From UM-FILTER-39-64 sp964367055 (GTDB lineage Bacteria; Patescibacteriota; Minisyncoccia; UBA6257; UBA9933): a DNA stretch of 40,524 bases. A model generated the notes under the pieces. That model saw only the letters and a program-made list of their open reading frames with translations. It did no database searches and was not told where the DNA came from. How positions within the stretch are numbered: the first letter of the stretch is position 1; every line of letters begins with the position of its first letter. Positions 23,524-31,649 of the stretch are shown one piece after another. The translations under genes were made by a program, and so were the position numbers. Location: NCBI GenBank assembly GCA_964367055.1, contig CAYIWD010000002.1, positions 1-40,524 on the forward strand, given 5' to 3'.

Positions 23524-23742
23524 TTAATGGGTCGCAAGAATAAAGGAGACGTTTTTATTCCAAGATGAGTGCGAATTTCTACGCGCTGGTTTTCCGTAGA
23601 GCTTCTCAATTTCTTTCTGTTCTTTATCAGAAACGAAAGGCGTTAAATCAGCTCTTAATTTCATAAACTCCAAAGCAAGCGCCTCTTTTATCGCGTCTTT
23701 AACTAAATTTTTTAATTTAGCGGGAGTCGTGATAATAGTCAT
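23524..23742 (-). CDS. Small hypothetical protein, antitoxin-like
   Basis: 72 residues: a helical start (PAKLKNLVKDAIKEALALEF), then LRADLTPFVSDKEQKEIEKL with a YGKPARR end. This pattern is familiar from short proteins in this bacterial group that often stand before a toxin-like gene; I cannot name the family. The last 20 residues (from RRNSH) look unlike the rest and may be a changed C-terminus. No toxin gene follows; secG does. It could be an orphan antitoxin or a remnant. Confidence 0.5.
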   Translation of the reverse strand: MTIITTPAKLKNLVKDAIKEALALEFMKLRADLTPFVSDKEQKEIEKLYGKPARRNSHSSWNKNVSFILATH

Positions 23743-23787
23743 AAAATCATTGTATCATAGACGAATTAAAAGTCAAAAATTTAATTT

Positions 23788-24537
23788 TTATTTAATAAAT
23801 TTGAAAGTGGAAAGGATTTGATCAATCAACATATCGCTAAATTGTCGAAATTCAGCCATATCCTTATCGCAATCTGTTTTAATATCGTCGGTCTTACAAG
23901 AACATCCTGCTGTCGTGTAGTTAAAATTTAACACATATACTTTGTTGTTTTTTTCCAATTTTATATTGCGCAAATTATCAGAAGCGCATTCAATTGCGAA
24001 AATATCGTATGCCTTGTAAGAAGCGTCTAATCCGTCAATTTTAATTGATTTATTTACAAAGGGTTTAGCCGCTAAATTATCTGCCGGGTCAATTACTTCG
24101 GGATCAGAATAATTTTTTTTATCAAAAATTTTAATAGCAAAACGCAAAGGGAAAGCGTCACCTACATCGCCTGCGAAGCTCCATTTTGAAAGAGGGCTAT
24201 TTACAACATCAGGACAATTCGGGTAATCTGGACAAAAAAGGTTTGGCCCTCTCGAAAAAATTATATGATTAATATTGTCAGATGTATCCTTAAATATATC
24301 GTCATATGAAGCTGAAAAATATGCAGGATACTTCACTTCAACCCCATACTCCTCATTCCGATAAGTTTGCCAATTTGCCGTCTCGTCTGCGGTTGACGAT
24401 TGTTGAGCCGCCGACTGCCGGTTATTTTGGTTTTTGATATTTGATTTTTGATATAGATACCAAACCCCGCCAGCCACAACCAAAACTCCCACGATTATCA
24501 AAATTATCGCGATTGGCGCAAGGCCTTTATTTTTCAT
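23788..24537 (-). CDS. Membrane-anchored pilin-like envelope protein
   Basis: 249 residues. The N-terminus KNKGLAPIAIILIIVGVL has the hydrophobic helix shared with the 5917 and 14179 proteins. It is followed by a Ser/Gln-rich linker and a domain starting NWQTYRNEEYGVEVKYP, closely resembling the 5917 protein (NWKTYQNKEYGFSVNYPP), and ending LSTFKFIK (the other ends LSSFKFIK), so the two are paralogues with different middles. It has several Cys (FCPDYPNCPD, GCSCKTDD). It starts inside the hicA stop (ATGA, 24534-24537). Its role outside the membrane is unknown. Confidence 0.75.
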   Translation of the reverse strand: MKNKGLAPIAIILIIVGVLVVAGGVWYLYQKSNIKNQNNRQSAAQQSSTADETANWQTYRNEEYGVEVKYPAYFSASYDDIFKDTSDNINHIIFSRGPNLFCPDYPNCPDVVNSPLSKWSFAGDVGDAFPLRFAIKIFDKKNYSDPEVIDPADNLAAKPFVNKSIKIDGLDASYKAYDIFAIECASDNLRNIKLEKNNKVYVLNFNYTTAGCSCKTDDIKTDCDKDMAEFRQFSDMLIDQILSTFKFIK

Positions 24538-24755
24538 AAATGATTAAAATCTTCTACGGATACTCCCATTTCCTTAATAAGTTTAGCTAGTAAACCCTTA
24601 GGAATATCGCGACCGTGCTTATGGGGAAGCGGCACTGTTATTTGTTTCGTGGGGTGAAAATAAATTGTGTGTTTAGTTTTACGTATAGGAATATAGCCGG
24701 CGCGCAAAAGTTTTCTTGCAAACCCATCATAGCCGATTGGCCTGAGTTTAGACAT
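24534..24755 (-). CDS. hicA: HicA family mRNA interferase toxin
   Basis: 73 residues from the ATG at 24755 (MSKLRP), which overlaps the hicB stop by 8 nt; a longer frame to 24773 gives an unlikely MLRFRN extension. It has the double-stranded-RNA-binding-like HicA fold: GYDGFARKLLRAGYIPIRKT, KHTIYFHP with the catalytic His, VPLPHKHGRDIPKGLLAKLI. HicA cleaves mRNA unless bound by HicB. Here the order is hicB then hicA, the reverse of many loci. A pilin-like gene is coupled downstream. Confidence 0.92.
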   Translation of the reverse strand: MSKLRPIGYDGFARKLLRAGYIPIRKTKHTIYFHPTKQITVPLPHKHGRDIPKGLLAKLIKEMGVSVEDFNHL

Positions 24756-25002
24756 ATTCCGGAACCTTAACAAAAGAAATTTTTTTGATAATTTCCGGCC
24801 TTATCGTTTCTTTTGGAAAAGATTTATGAAACTCGCGGATAACTTCAAGACATTCTTTAATCGCTAAGCTGATATTTGAATGCGCCTCTTTTACGGTTTT
24901 CCCATAAACAACACAGCCGGGAATCGCCGGAGCTGAAGCAATATAGCCACCCTTTTCATCGCGGTCATAAATTATATAATATTGACTTTGTTTTAATTTC
25001 AT
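24748..25002 (-). CDS. hicB: HicB family antitoxin (short form)
   Basis: 84 residues, the partially degenerate RNase H-like HicB fold: YYIIYDRDEKGGYIASAPAI, PGCVVYGKTVKEAHSNISLA and IKECLEVI. The C-terminus is short (PEIIKKISFVKVPEYV) with no clear DNA-binding domain, so promoter control would need another route or is absent. It neutralises the HicA encoded next. Confidence 0.92.
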   Translation of the reverse strand: MKLKQSQYYIIYDRDEKGGYIASAPAIPGCVVYGKTVKEAHSNISLAIKECLEVIREFHKSFPKETIRPEIIKKISFVKVPEYV

Positions 25003-25042
25003 ATGTCCTTTAGTTTACTATAAAAAAATCAAAAGTCAAATT

Positions 25043-25408
25043 TTACTTTGCGTAGGTTCTTTTTGCCGTGAAATTAATCACCAGATTTACTGCTGTTATA
25101 ATTAATATAGCGTAAATAAGAGACAATGTTCCTGTTATAGTAATGTTTATCAAAACTTTGTCAAGAAGGTAGAGTATTAAGGCGTTTATTATCAAAGCTC
25201 CCAAGCCGAAAGTCAAAAAAATAATTGGTGTAAAAAGCAGTTTTAAAATCGGCCTGACAAAAGCGTTAATTAATGTCAAAACAGCTACCACCATAAAGAA
25301 ACTCGCAAAACCAGGAGCAATCTCAAACCCTTTAATAAAATAAATAGTTGCTAAAAGCGCGATTAGGTTGGAAAAAAGAGAAAAAATCAAATGAGCTAAA
25401 AAACGCAT
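25043..25408 (-). CDS. YvlD/phage-holin-4_2-like membrane protein
   Basis: 121 residues with four hydrophobic helices: an N-terminal pair, then VLTLINAFVRPILKLLFTPI, FLTFGLGALIINALILYLLD and a last helix. The NAFVRPILKLL and LTFGLGALIINA motifs fit the YvlD family often labelled phage holin family 4; its function is not known and there is no phage context here. It is the first minus-strand gene left of the strand switch at about 25.5 kb. Confidence 0.82.
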   Translation of the reverse strand: MRFLAHLIFSLFSNLIALLATIYFIKGFEIAPGFASFFMVVAVLTLINAFVRPILKLLFTPIIFLTFGLGALIINALILYLLDKVLINITITGTLSLIYAILIITAVNLVINFTAKRTYAK

Positions 25409-25444
25409 TATTATAATTATAGGTTTTTAATTTAATAAATCAAT

Positions 25445-25497
25445 GCCCCTAAATCGCGCCGTAGGCGCGATCGGGGGCGACATCACAGAATGATGTC
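25445..25497. repeat. Two adjacent hairpins at the strand switch
   Basis: GCCCC, ATCGCGCC, GTA loop, GGCGCGAT, GGGGC (25445-25478) is directly followed by GACATCA, CAGAA loop, TGATGTC (25479-25497). Neither has a T-tract on either strand. The 334-nt gap 25409-25742 holds no gene; besides these hairpins it contains DnaA boxes, a promoter-like pair and an AT-rich repeated leader. Confidence 0.8.
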
Positions 25498-25513
25498 TAG
25501 TCCTAAATTTTTT

Positions 25514-25590
25514 TGTGGATAACTTTTTGTTGACACTAGCGCGTTTTTTGTGTATTTTAGAAAAAGATTTTTTGCTAAGAGTTATCCACA
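25514..25590. promoter_or_regulatory. Pair of opposed consensus DnaA boxes (candidate oriC or DnaA-regulated region)
   Basis: TTATCCACA occurs at 25582-25590 (+) and, in reverse orientation, at 25514-25522 (-). Both are perfect 9-mers with an AT-rich 59-nt interval. A promoter-like TTGACA (25530-25535), 17 nt, TATTTT (25553-25558) lies between them and points right. Genes run leftwards on the left and rightwards on the right, and gyrA is 1.9 kb away, as expected near an origin. dnaA and dnaN are not in the window, so the origin role is inferred. Confidence 0.5.
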
Positions 25591-25655
25591 CCCTCGCCAT
25601 TTCAATCTCAAAATTTTATAGCTATAATAAAGGTATAAAGGTCGAAAAGATATAA

Positions 25656-25736
25656 TTTCGCAAATATTCACGAATTTGAGCACAAATTTCACAAATATCA
25701 TTAGTGAAATTCGTGGCCATATTTGTGTAAATTAGC
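25656..25736. repeat. Degenerate inverted and direct micro-repeats in the 25743 leader
   Basis: Variants of AATTTCAC, AATTCGTG and ATTTGTG recur in both orientations: CACGAATTT at about 25669, AATTTCAC at about 25685, GTGAAATTCGTG at about 25703 and ATATTTGTGTAAATT at about 25719. They can pair with one another. Similar low-complexity repeats occur elsewhere in the window. Confidence 0.6.
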
Positions 25737-25742
25737 AACTCT

Positions 25743-26426
25743 ATGATAGCTCAAAGTTGGACTGAAATACTAATAAGTTCGCTTCAGGGAGTTTGGGTTG
25801 GCATTATTAACTTTTTGCCTTCGCTTATCGGCTCCTTGATTCTTATTGTTGTTGGCTTAATCGTTGCTTCGGGATTTAAAGCCTTAGTAGAAAGAGTTAT
25901 TAACGCTCTTAAGATTGACGCTTTATTAAGAAAGATGGGACTAGGTCCTTTCTTTGAAAGAGCTGGTATTCAGATTAATTCCGGTAAATTCGTCGGCCTT
26001 TTGGTTTATTGGTTTTTTGTCGTAGTTTTTGTTTTGGCGGTAACTGATATTTTAGGACTTTACGGCGTTTCTCTGTTCTTACGAGATGTCATTTCTTACA
26101 TCCCCAATATTATCGTAGCGGTTTTGATAATGCTGATTGCAGTTATTGTCGCCAACTTCCTTAAATCGCTTGTTAAGGCTTCGGTTGCAAGCGCCAAGCT
26201 TCATAACCCGAAATTTTTGGCGTCATTGGCTTGGTGGGTAGTGGTAGTATTCGGATTTCTGGCAGCCTTAATTCAAATTGGTATTGCCGCCGCTATTCTT
26301 AATACTCTGATTACGGGACTAATTGCCATGCTGGCTATTGCTGGCGGTATTGCTTTTGGCTTAGGCGGTAAAGACTACGCTAATCATCTTTTAGAAAGAT
26401 TTAGACAGCAAACAGAAGAAAGATAA
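25743..26426 (+). CDS. MscS-like/conserved-TM-helix membrane protein
   Basis: 227 residues with five or so hydrophobic helices. The first helix is followed by VASGFKALVERVINALKIDA, LLRKMGLGPFFERAGI, the pattern of the conserved TM-helix repeat found in small-conductance mechanosensitive channel relatives. The end has the glycine-rich pore-like helix LITGLIAMLAIAGGIAFGLG then GKDYANHLLERFR, like MscS TM3. The soluble beta domain of MscS is missing. It likely sits in the cytoplasmic membrane; channel activity is inferred. It has its own terminator and a promoter-like region upstream. Confidence 0.8.
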   Translation: MIAQSWTEILISSLQGVWVGIINFLPSLIGSLILIVVGLIVASGFKALVERVINALKIDALLRKMGLGPFFERAGIQINSGKFVGLLVYWFFVVVFVLAVTDILGLYGVSLFLRDVISYIPNIIVAVLIMLIAVIVANFLKSLVKASVASAKLHNPKFLASLAWWVVVVFGFLAALIQIGIAAAILNTLITGLIAMLAIAGGIAFGLGGKDYANHLLERFRQQTEER

Positions 26427-26451
26427 TTTAGACCGAATTCGATCTAAAAAA

Positions 26452-26484
26452 TAAAATCCTCCGGCATAAACGGAGGATTTTATA
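26452..26484 (+). terminator. Terminator after the 25743 gene
   Basis: A 13-bp perfect stem, ATAAAATCCTCCG/CGGAGGATTTTAT, with a 7-nt loop. T residues are part of the 3' arm. The A-rich 5' side would serve as a T-tract on the other strand, so it could act both ways, although no minus-strand gene ends here. Confidence 0.75.
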
Positions 26485-26522
26485 GTTGAAAAATTAGACC
26501 AAATAAGATATAATTAATTTAT

Positions 26523-27161
26523 ATGGTTATCACTTTCTACGGCGAGGGGTGTTTTAAACTCCAAAGCGGCGATTTTGTTGTTTTAACAGACCCCTTTGAC
26601 GCTCAAACTGGCCTCACCGCGCCGCGTTTTAAATCAAATATTGTCTTAAAAACACTCACCCCGCTTCCATTAACTAACTCACTAATTAACCAATCAACTA
26701 ATCAGCTAATTTCTGGGCCCGGCGAATACCATTTTAAAGATATCATTATCACTGGATTTTTTCTCGCCAAAGAATCTTCAGAGAAATTTTTGAAAACAAT
26801 TTATTTGGCAAAAATCGAAGATATTACTCTTTGTTTTTTGGGTCACATTTCAGAAATGCCGGAGCCAACAATCTTGGAACATTTGGAAGAAATTGATATT
26901 CTGTTTATCCCTGCTGGCGGCCCGCCCTTTATTGGGGCTGAAGTAGCGATAAAAATTATAAAACAGATTGAGCCGAAAATTGTTATTCCGAGTTTTTTCA
27001 AGGTTCCCGGATTAAAAAGAACAGCTTTAAAATCCGAACTATTTTTGGAAGAATTAAATGGCAAAAGATCTGGACAAATGGAAAATCAAGACAAATTAAC
27101 TATCAAGAAAAAAGATTTAGCCGAAGTTAAAAAGACAGAAATTGTTGTATTGAAAATATAA
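26523..27161 (+). CDS. Degenerate metallo-beta-lactamase-fold protein
   Basis: 212 residues resembling UlaG-type Zn hydrolases: MVITFYGEGCFKLQSGDFVV, LTDPFD, then LISGPGEYHFKDIIITG, TLCFLGHISEMP, IDILFIPAGGPPFIGAEVAI and EPKIVIPSFF. The HxHxDH metal motif expected between the DPF strand and SGPGEY is absent; that segment is a low-complexity stretch (LPLTNSLINQSTNQ) encoded by AACTAACT/AATTAACC-like repeats. It is therefore probably not an active hydrolase of the usual kind, though one later His (LGH) remains. The next gene starts 5 nt after its stop, then gyrA follows. Confidence 0.75.
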   Translation: MVITFYGEGCFKLQSGDFVVLTDPFDAQTGLTAPRFKSNIVLKTLTPLPLTNSLINQSTNQLISGPGEYHFKDIIITGFFLAKESSEKFLKTIYLAKIEDITLCFLGHISEMPEPTILEHLEEIDILFIPAGGPPFIGAEVAIKIIKQIEPKIVIPSFFKVPGLKRTALKSELFLEELNGKRSGQMENQDKLTIKKKDLAEVKKTEIVVLKI

Positions 27162-27166
27162 TTCTA

Positions 27167-27463
27167 ATGTTTCAAAAAATTAAAAATTGGCTCGCTAAAA
27201 TTCAAAATTCTAGTGAAAGCATTAAAAGACGATATTTAATTATTTTTACCGCTATTTCGATGGTTTTAGTAGTGAGCTTATGGTTGATTTATACTAATTC
27301 AATGACCCAATATGCCAATCAACAATTAGCGAATCAAAATTCAGAGGTCAAATTTTGGCAAATTTTTAAAAATGGTTTAAAAATCGTTGGCGGTTTAATT
27401 AAAGAAAATATTCAAAATATTATTTCGCAAATTTTCCAAAGCAAAACCATCACCATAAAATAA
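27167..27463 (+). CDS. Small single-helix membrane protein upstream of gyrA
   Basis: 98 residues: a basic, amphipathic N-terminus (FQKIKNWLAKIQNSSESIKR), one hydrophobic helix (YLIIFTAISMVLVVSLWLIY), then an Asn/Gln-rich tail with GLKIVGGLIKENIQ. No family recognised. Its stop shares a base with the gyrA start (TAATG), so the two are coupled, and it lies 5 nt after the preceding gene. Confidence 0.7.
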   Translation: MFQKIKNWLAKIQNSSESIKRRYLIIFTAISMVLVVSLWLIYTNSMTQYANQQLANQNSEVKFWQIFKNGLKIVGGLIKENIQNIISQIFQSKTITIK

Positions 27464-29916
27464 TGGACAAAGATTCAAGCAAAATTAATATTGGCAAAGT
27501 TGAAAAACGGGAAATTACCGATGAACTGCGCGAATCATATCTTGATTACGCGATGTCGGTAATTGTTTCCCGAGCCCTGCCTGATGTAAGAGACGGCTTA
27601 AAACCGGTTCAACGCCGTATCTTATGGACAATGTGGGAAGATGGCTTAACTCATGGTGCGAAATTTAGAAAATCCGCTACCGTTGTCGGCTCTTGTCTTG
27701 GCCGCTATCATCCTCATGGCGATATGGCGGTTTATGATGCCCTAGCCAGAATGGTTCAAGATTTTTCCTTGCGCTATCCTCTAATTACTGGTCAGGGTAA
27801 TTTTGGCTCAATAGACAATGACCCGCCGGCCGCCCAACGCTATACAGAAACCAAACTTTCTAAAATTTCCGAAGAGTTGCTTTTTGATATTGAAAAAGAA
27901 ACAGTTGACTGGCAACCGAATTACGACGCCAGCCGCGAGGAGCCGAAAGTTTTACCAGCCAAACTTCCTAATCTTTTACTTAATGGTTCAATCGGCATTG
28001 CTGTGGGTATGGCTACTAATATTCCGCCCCATAATTTAAATGAAGTGGTTAACGCTTTAATCCACTTAACTAGCCATCCAAAAAGTACGACCGAAGATTT
28101 AATGGAATTTATTCCTGGTCCGGACTTTCCGACTGGCGGAATTATTCACGATAAAAAAGCTATTGTTGACGCCTATGCCTCTGGACACGGACCAATCACT
28201 TGCCGGGCAAAAGCTGAAATTGAAGAAAGAAAAGCTGGCCAATTTAATATTGTCATTACCGAAATCCCCTACCAAGTCAACAAGGCCGAACTGCTAATTA
28301 AAATTGCCGAATTGGTTCAAGACAAAAAGATTGAAGGTATCCGCGACTTGCGAGATGAAAGCGACAGAGAAGGAATGCGCATTGTGGTTGAACTTAAAAG
28401 TGAATCTAATCCCCAGAAAGTTTTAAACCAACTTTATCAATACACCGACCTTCAAAAAGCTTTCCATCTTAATATGATTGCTTTAATTGATAACGGTATT
28501 CAACCGCAGCTTCTGTCATTAAAAGAGGTTTTAGTTGCTCACTTAGAACACCGCAAATTGATAGTTGAACGTCGAGCCAAATTTGACCTAAAAAAAGCTA
28601 AAGAGCGGGCTCATATTTTAGAGGGCTTAAGTAAGGCGCTATCAGTCATTGACCAAATAATTTCTACTATCAAAAAGTCAAAAGACCGAGCTGACGCGCT
28701 TCAAAATTTAATTAAAAAATTTGATTTCACCGAAATTCAAGCCAATGCCATTTTGGAAATGCGACTGCAAACTTTAGCCGCCTTGGAACGCCAAAAAATC
28801 GATGAAGAGTTAGAGGAAAAAAGAAAATTAATTAAAGAATTAGAAATACTTTTGAAAAGCCCGGAAAAAATTTTAGCCGTTATTAAAGACGAACTTGCGG
28901 AATTAAAGAAAAATTATAGCGATGAACGTCGGACAAAAATCATTAGCTCTGGCTTAAAAGAATTCAAAGAAGAAGACTTAGTGCCTCAAGAAGAAGTAAT
29001 TATCAATCTTTCGCAGAGCGGCTATATTAAAAGAGTGCCGCCGGCGACTATCAAGGTTCAGCGCCGCGGCGGAAAAGGGCTAATGGGCTCAGAAGTCAGC
29101 GATGAAGATTTTATCACTCATTTTATTTCGGCTAACACGCACGATAATATTTTGTTTTTCACCAACAAAGGCAGAGTTTTTCAAACCAAAGTTTATGAAA
29201 TTCCAGTTGGCTCTCGCACTGCCAAAGGAAAATTAATTCAAAACTTCTTAGAGATTCCCAATGACGAAACAATCAGTGCTATTATCAATTACCAGAGTGA
29301 AACCCAAAACTATTTGGTAATGGCAACGAGAGCTGGAATTATTAAAAAAACTTCTTTAGAGAATTTCACGAATATCAGGCGCACCGGCATTACCGCCATT
29401 ACTCTTCAAAAATCAGATCAGCTTAAATGGGTAAATCTATCCTCCGGCAAAGATGAAATAATTTTAGCCACGAGTCGCGGTCAAGCCATCAGATTTAAAG
29501 AATCGCAGTTGCGGCCAACCGGCCGTTCAGCCAGCGGAGTTAGAGCTATTAGACTTAAAACTAATGACTTTGTGGCTGGATTTGATATAATTACAGATAA
29601 CAAAGAGCAAAGCGCCAAACGCAAATTATTAATAGTGACGGAAAACGGATTTGCCAAGCAAACCCTGATTAGCCAATATAAAGTTCAAAGCCGCGGCGGC
29701 CAAGGGATAAAAACATCAAAAATCACCCCAAAAACCGGTTCAATCGCCAGCGCCAAGATTATTACTGACGAAGAAGAACTTTTGGCACTTTCTCTTAAGG
29801 GCCAAATTATCAGAACCAAAATATCGGATATTAGAACCGCTAGCCGAGCCACTTCTGGCGTTAGAATTATGAGATTAAAAGAAGGAGATAAAATAGCCGG
29901 AGCCGTTACTTTATAA
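27463..29916 (+). CDS. gyrA: DNA gyrase subunit A
   Basis: 817 residues. With GyrB it introduces negative supercoils. The breakage-reunion domain has YLDYAMSVIVSRALPDVRDG, the quinolone-region motif YHPHGDMAVYDALARM (Met88 where E. coli has Ser83), GQGNFGSIDNDPPAA and the catalytic Tyr127 in QRYTE. A long coiled region follows, then the C-terminal wrapping domain, whose GyrA box VQRRGGKGLMG distinguishes gyrase from topoisomerase IV; later repeats include RPTGRSASGVRAIRL and SRGGQGIKTSK. gyrB is not in the window. Confidence 0.97.
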   Translation: MDKDSSKINIGKVEKREITDELRESYLDYAMSVIVSRALPDVRDGLKPVQRRILWTMWEDGLTHGAKFRKSATVVGSCLGRYHPHGDMAVYDALARMVQDFSLRYPLITGQGNFGSIDNDPPAAQRYTETKLSKISEELLFDIEKETVDWQPNYDASREEPKVLPAKLPNLLLNGSIGIAVGMATNIPPHNLNEVVNALIHLTSHPKSTTEDLMEFIPGPDFPTGGIIHDKKAIVDAYASGHGPITCRAKAEIEERKAGQFNIVITEIPYQVNKAELLIKIAELVQDKKIEGIRDLRDESDREGMRIVVELKSESNPQKVLNQLYQYTDLQKAFHLNMIALIDNGIQPQLLSLKEVLVAHLEHRKLIVERRAKFDLKKAKERAHILEGLSKALSVIDQIISTIKKSKDRADALQNLIKKFDFTEIQANAILEMRLQTLAALERQKIDEELEEKRKLIKELEILLKSPEKILAVIKDELAELKKNYSDERRTKIISSGLKEFKEEDLVPQEEVIINLSQSGYIKRVPPATIKVQRRGGKGLMGSEVSDEDFITHFISANTHDNILFFTNKGRVFQTKVYEIPVGSRTAKGKLIQNFLEIPNDETISAIINYQSETQNYLVMATRAGIIKKTSLENFTNIRRTGITAITLQKSDQLKWVNLSSGKDEIILATSRGQAIRFKESQLRPTGRSASGVRAIRLKTNDFVAGFDIITDNKEQSAKRKLLIVTENGFAKQTLISQYKVQSRGGQGIKTSKITPKTGSIASAKIITDEEELLALSLKGQIIRTKISDIRTASRATSGVRIMRLKEGDKIAGAVTL

Positions 29917-29928
29917 TAATTAATAATT

Positions 29929-31245
29929 ATGAATCTTACCCGCAACCAAACTATCATTATCGGCGTCGCTGGATTAATTGCCTTGTTCTTTATCTTGCTT
30001 TTTCTTGGTTTAATCCCAGGCTTAAAAGCGCCTGGCAGTGGTGGTGGCACTCTAAACCCAGGTTCTCAAACCAAAATTGATTTTTGGGGTGTGGCTGAAG
30101 TCAATAATGCAAATGCTATCCAATCAGTCATTAATGAATATTCAAAAATAAATAACGCTGTCTCTATTAGTTATCGTCAATTTGATAACGCCGATACCTA
30201 CGAAAAAACTCTTTTAAACGCTCTAGCTACTAACCAAGGACCGGATATTTTAATGTTTCATAATACTTGGCTGCCAAAACACCTTAGCAAGCTCGCCTCC
30301 GTGCCAGAAACTATTTTTAATCTCGGTTATTTGGCGCAGCTGTTTCCAGATATAATTAAATCCGATTTTGTTTCTCAAAATAAAATTTACGCTTTGCCGC
30401 TTTACATAGACACGCTTGCTCTTATTTATAATAAAGATATTTTTAATTCAAAATCAATTGCTTTGCCGCCAAAAACTTGGTCGGATTTCCAGAGTTTAAT
30501 TCCTCAGCTTCGCGAACTTAATACTCTAAATCAAATTACCAAGCCAGCCGCAGCGATTGGCGGTTCAAACAAAAGCATTGACACCGCCTCGGATATTCTA
30601 AATCTTTTAATGCTTCAATTCGGTAGCCAGTTTATTAATCAAAGTAGCGGAGAAGTAAGTTTTGGCAATCAGGGTCTAGCAGCTTTTAATTTTTATCTCT
30701 CATTCGCTAACCCCAGCAGTCAGTATTACACCTGGAACGACAACCTAACTTCTTCTATAGATAGTTTTAGCCAAGGCGATTTGGCTATGATTTTCAATTA
30801 CAACTTTATCCTTCGTTTAATCAAAGCAAAAAATCCTTATTTAAATATTAGAGTGTCTAACCTGCCGCAATTTTATCCAGACCAAGCTGACAAAATTAAA
30901 AATTACGCCAACTATTGGGGCTTGGCAGTTTCTAAACAAAGCAAAAATCAAATTGCGGCTTGGAATTTTATTGTTTCCGCCGCCGCTAATTATCAAATAG
31001 CGGAAGTTTATCTGACAACAAGCGGCCAGCCGCCAGCTTTAAATTTTTTAATTGAAAAATATAAAGATGACCCAAATCTTGGTGTTTTTGTTAGGCAAGC
31101 TTTAACGAGCGATTCCTGGCCCCAACCAGACAACGTAGCTATAAAAACTATTTTTTCCGATATGATTTCTTCTGTTTTAAGCGGCCAGCTTAATTCCAAA
31201 CAAGCCTTAGACCAAGCCCAAAACCAAATTAACGAATTGAAATGA
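29929..31245 (+). CDS. Family 1 extracellular solute-binding protein, membrane-anchored
   Basis: 438 residues. The N-terminal helix (IIIGVAGLIALFFILLFLGL) is followed by a Gly/Pro linker; no lipobox Cys is seen. The binding-protein pattern: KIDFWGVAEV, ALATNQGPDILMFHNTWLP, KIYALPLYIDTLALIYNKDI, PKTWSDFQSLIPQL, SFSQGDLAMIFNYN and NYWGLAVSKQSKNQIAAWNF. Such proteins usually bind sugars for ABC importers, but no transporter genes are here. It is coupled to the next gene by ATGA (31242-31245), suggesting a link to the TrbC-like membrane proteins. Confidence 0.9.
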   Translation: MNLTRNQTIIIGVAGLIALFFILLFLGLIPGLKAPGSGGGTLNPGSQTKIDFWGVAEVNNANAIQSVINEYSKINNAVSISYRQFDNADTYEKTLLNALATNQGPDILMFHNTWLPKHLSKLASVPETIFNLGYLAQLFPDIIKSDFVSQNKIYALPLYIDTLALIYNKDIFNSKSIALPPKTWSDFQSLIPQLRELNTLNQITKPAAAIGGSNKSIDTASDILNLLMLQFGSQFINQSSGEVSFGNQGLAAFNFYLSFANPSSQYYTWNDNLTSSIDSFSQGDLAMIFNYNFILRLIKAKNPYLNIRVSNLPQFYPDQADKIKNYANYWGLAVSKQSKNQIAAWNFIVSAAANYQIAEVYLTTSGQPPALNFLIEKYKDDPNLGVFVRQALTSDSWPQPDNVAIKTIFSDMISSVLSGQLNSKQALDQAQNQINELK

Positions 31246-31649
31246 GAAAACTCGTCGCACTATTTTCTATTTTATATTTGCTATTTGCTATTTTTGTTGT
31301 TCAGGCAGCTGGCTTAGTGCCTTGCGGCGGAAAAGATGCCAGCGGAAACAGCGAGCCGGCTTGCAACTGGTGTTTTTTGATGGAAATGGTTTCTAGGGTT
31401 ATTAATTATCTTATTTACATTATTTTTCCGCTTGCCGCAATTATGATTGTTGTGGGTGGCGGATTTATTATGACGGCCGCTGGCTCGCCCGTTAGAGTTG
31501 CTAAGGGTAAAGAAATTATTACTGCCGCGGTTATTGGCTTATTAATCGCCTTGCTTTCGTATTTAATTATTGATACAATAATTAAGATAATCGCCGTGGG
31601 CTGGGATAATTTAAACATCGGCCCATGGAACACATTAAAATGTTCGTAA
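31242..31649 (+). CDS. TrbC/VirB2-like small membrane protein 1
   Basis: 135 residues: a signal peptide ending near VQAAG, a Cys-bearing stretch (VPCGGKDASGN, ACNWCFLME), then two long hydrophobic helices joined by a short basic loop (AAGSPVRVAKGKEI), the layout of VirB2/TrbC-type pilins. Unlike the next three it has Cys residues that may form a disulfide, and it ends in LKCS. It starts within the preceding binding-protein stop. It may be a pilus or secretion-channel subunit; that is inferred from topology. Confidence 0.75.
   Translation: MRKLVALFSILYLLFAIFVVQAAGLVPCGGKDASGNSEPACNWCFLMEMVSRVINYLIYIIFPLAAIMIVVGGGFIMTAAGSPVRVAKGKEIITAAVIGLLIALLSYLIIDTIIKIIAVGWDNLNIGPWNTLKCS

Noticed and set aside
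25043..25408. Prophage holin
   Set aside because: The 'holin family' label for YvlD-type proteins is misleading; no phage structural, lysis or integrase genes are nearby.
27463..29916. Topoisomerase IV subunit ParC
   Set aside because: The GyrA box QRRGGKG and the repeats of the C-terminal wrapping domain indicate gyrase.
29685..30050. Minus-strand frame across the end of gyrA and the start of the binding protein
   Set aside because: It covers two clear plus-strand genes, and its Pro/Ile-rich translation is what antisense of a Gly-rich linker and membrane helix would give.
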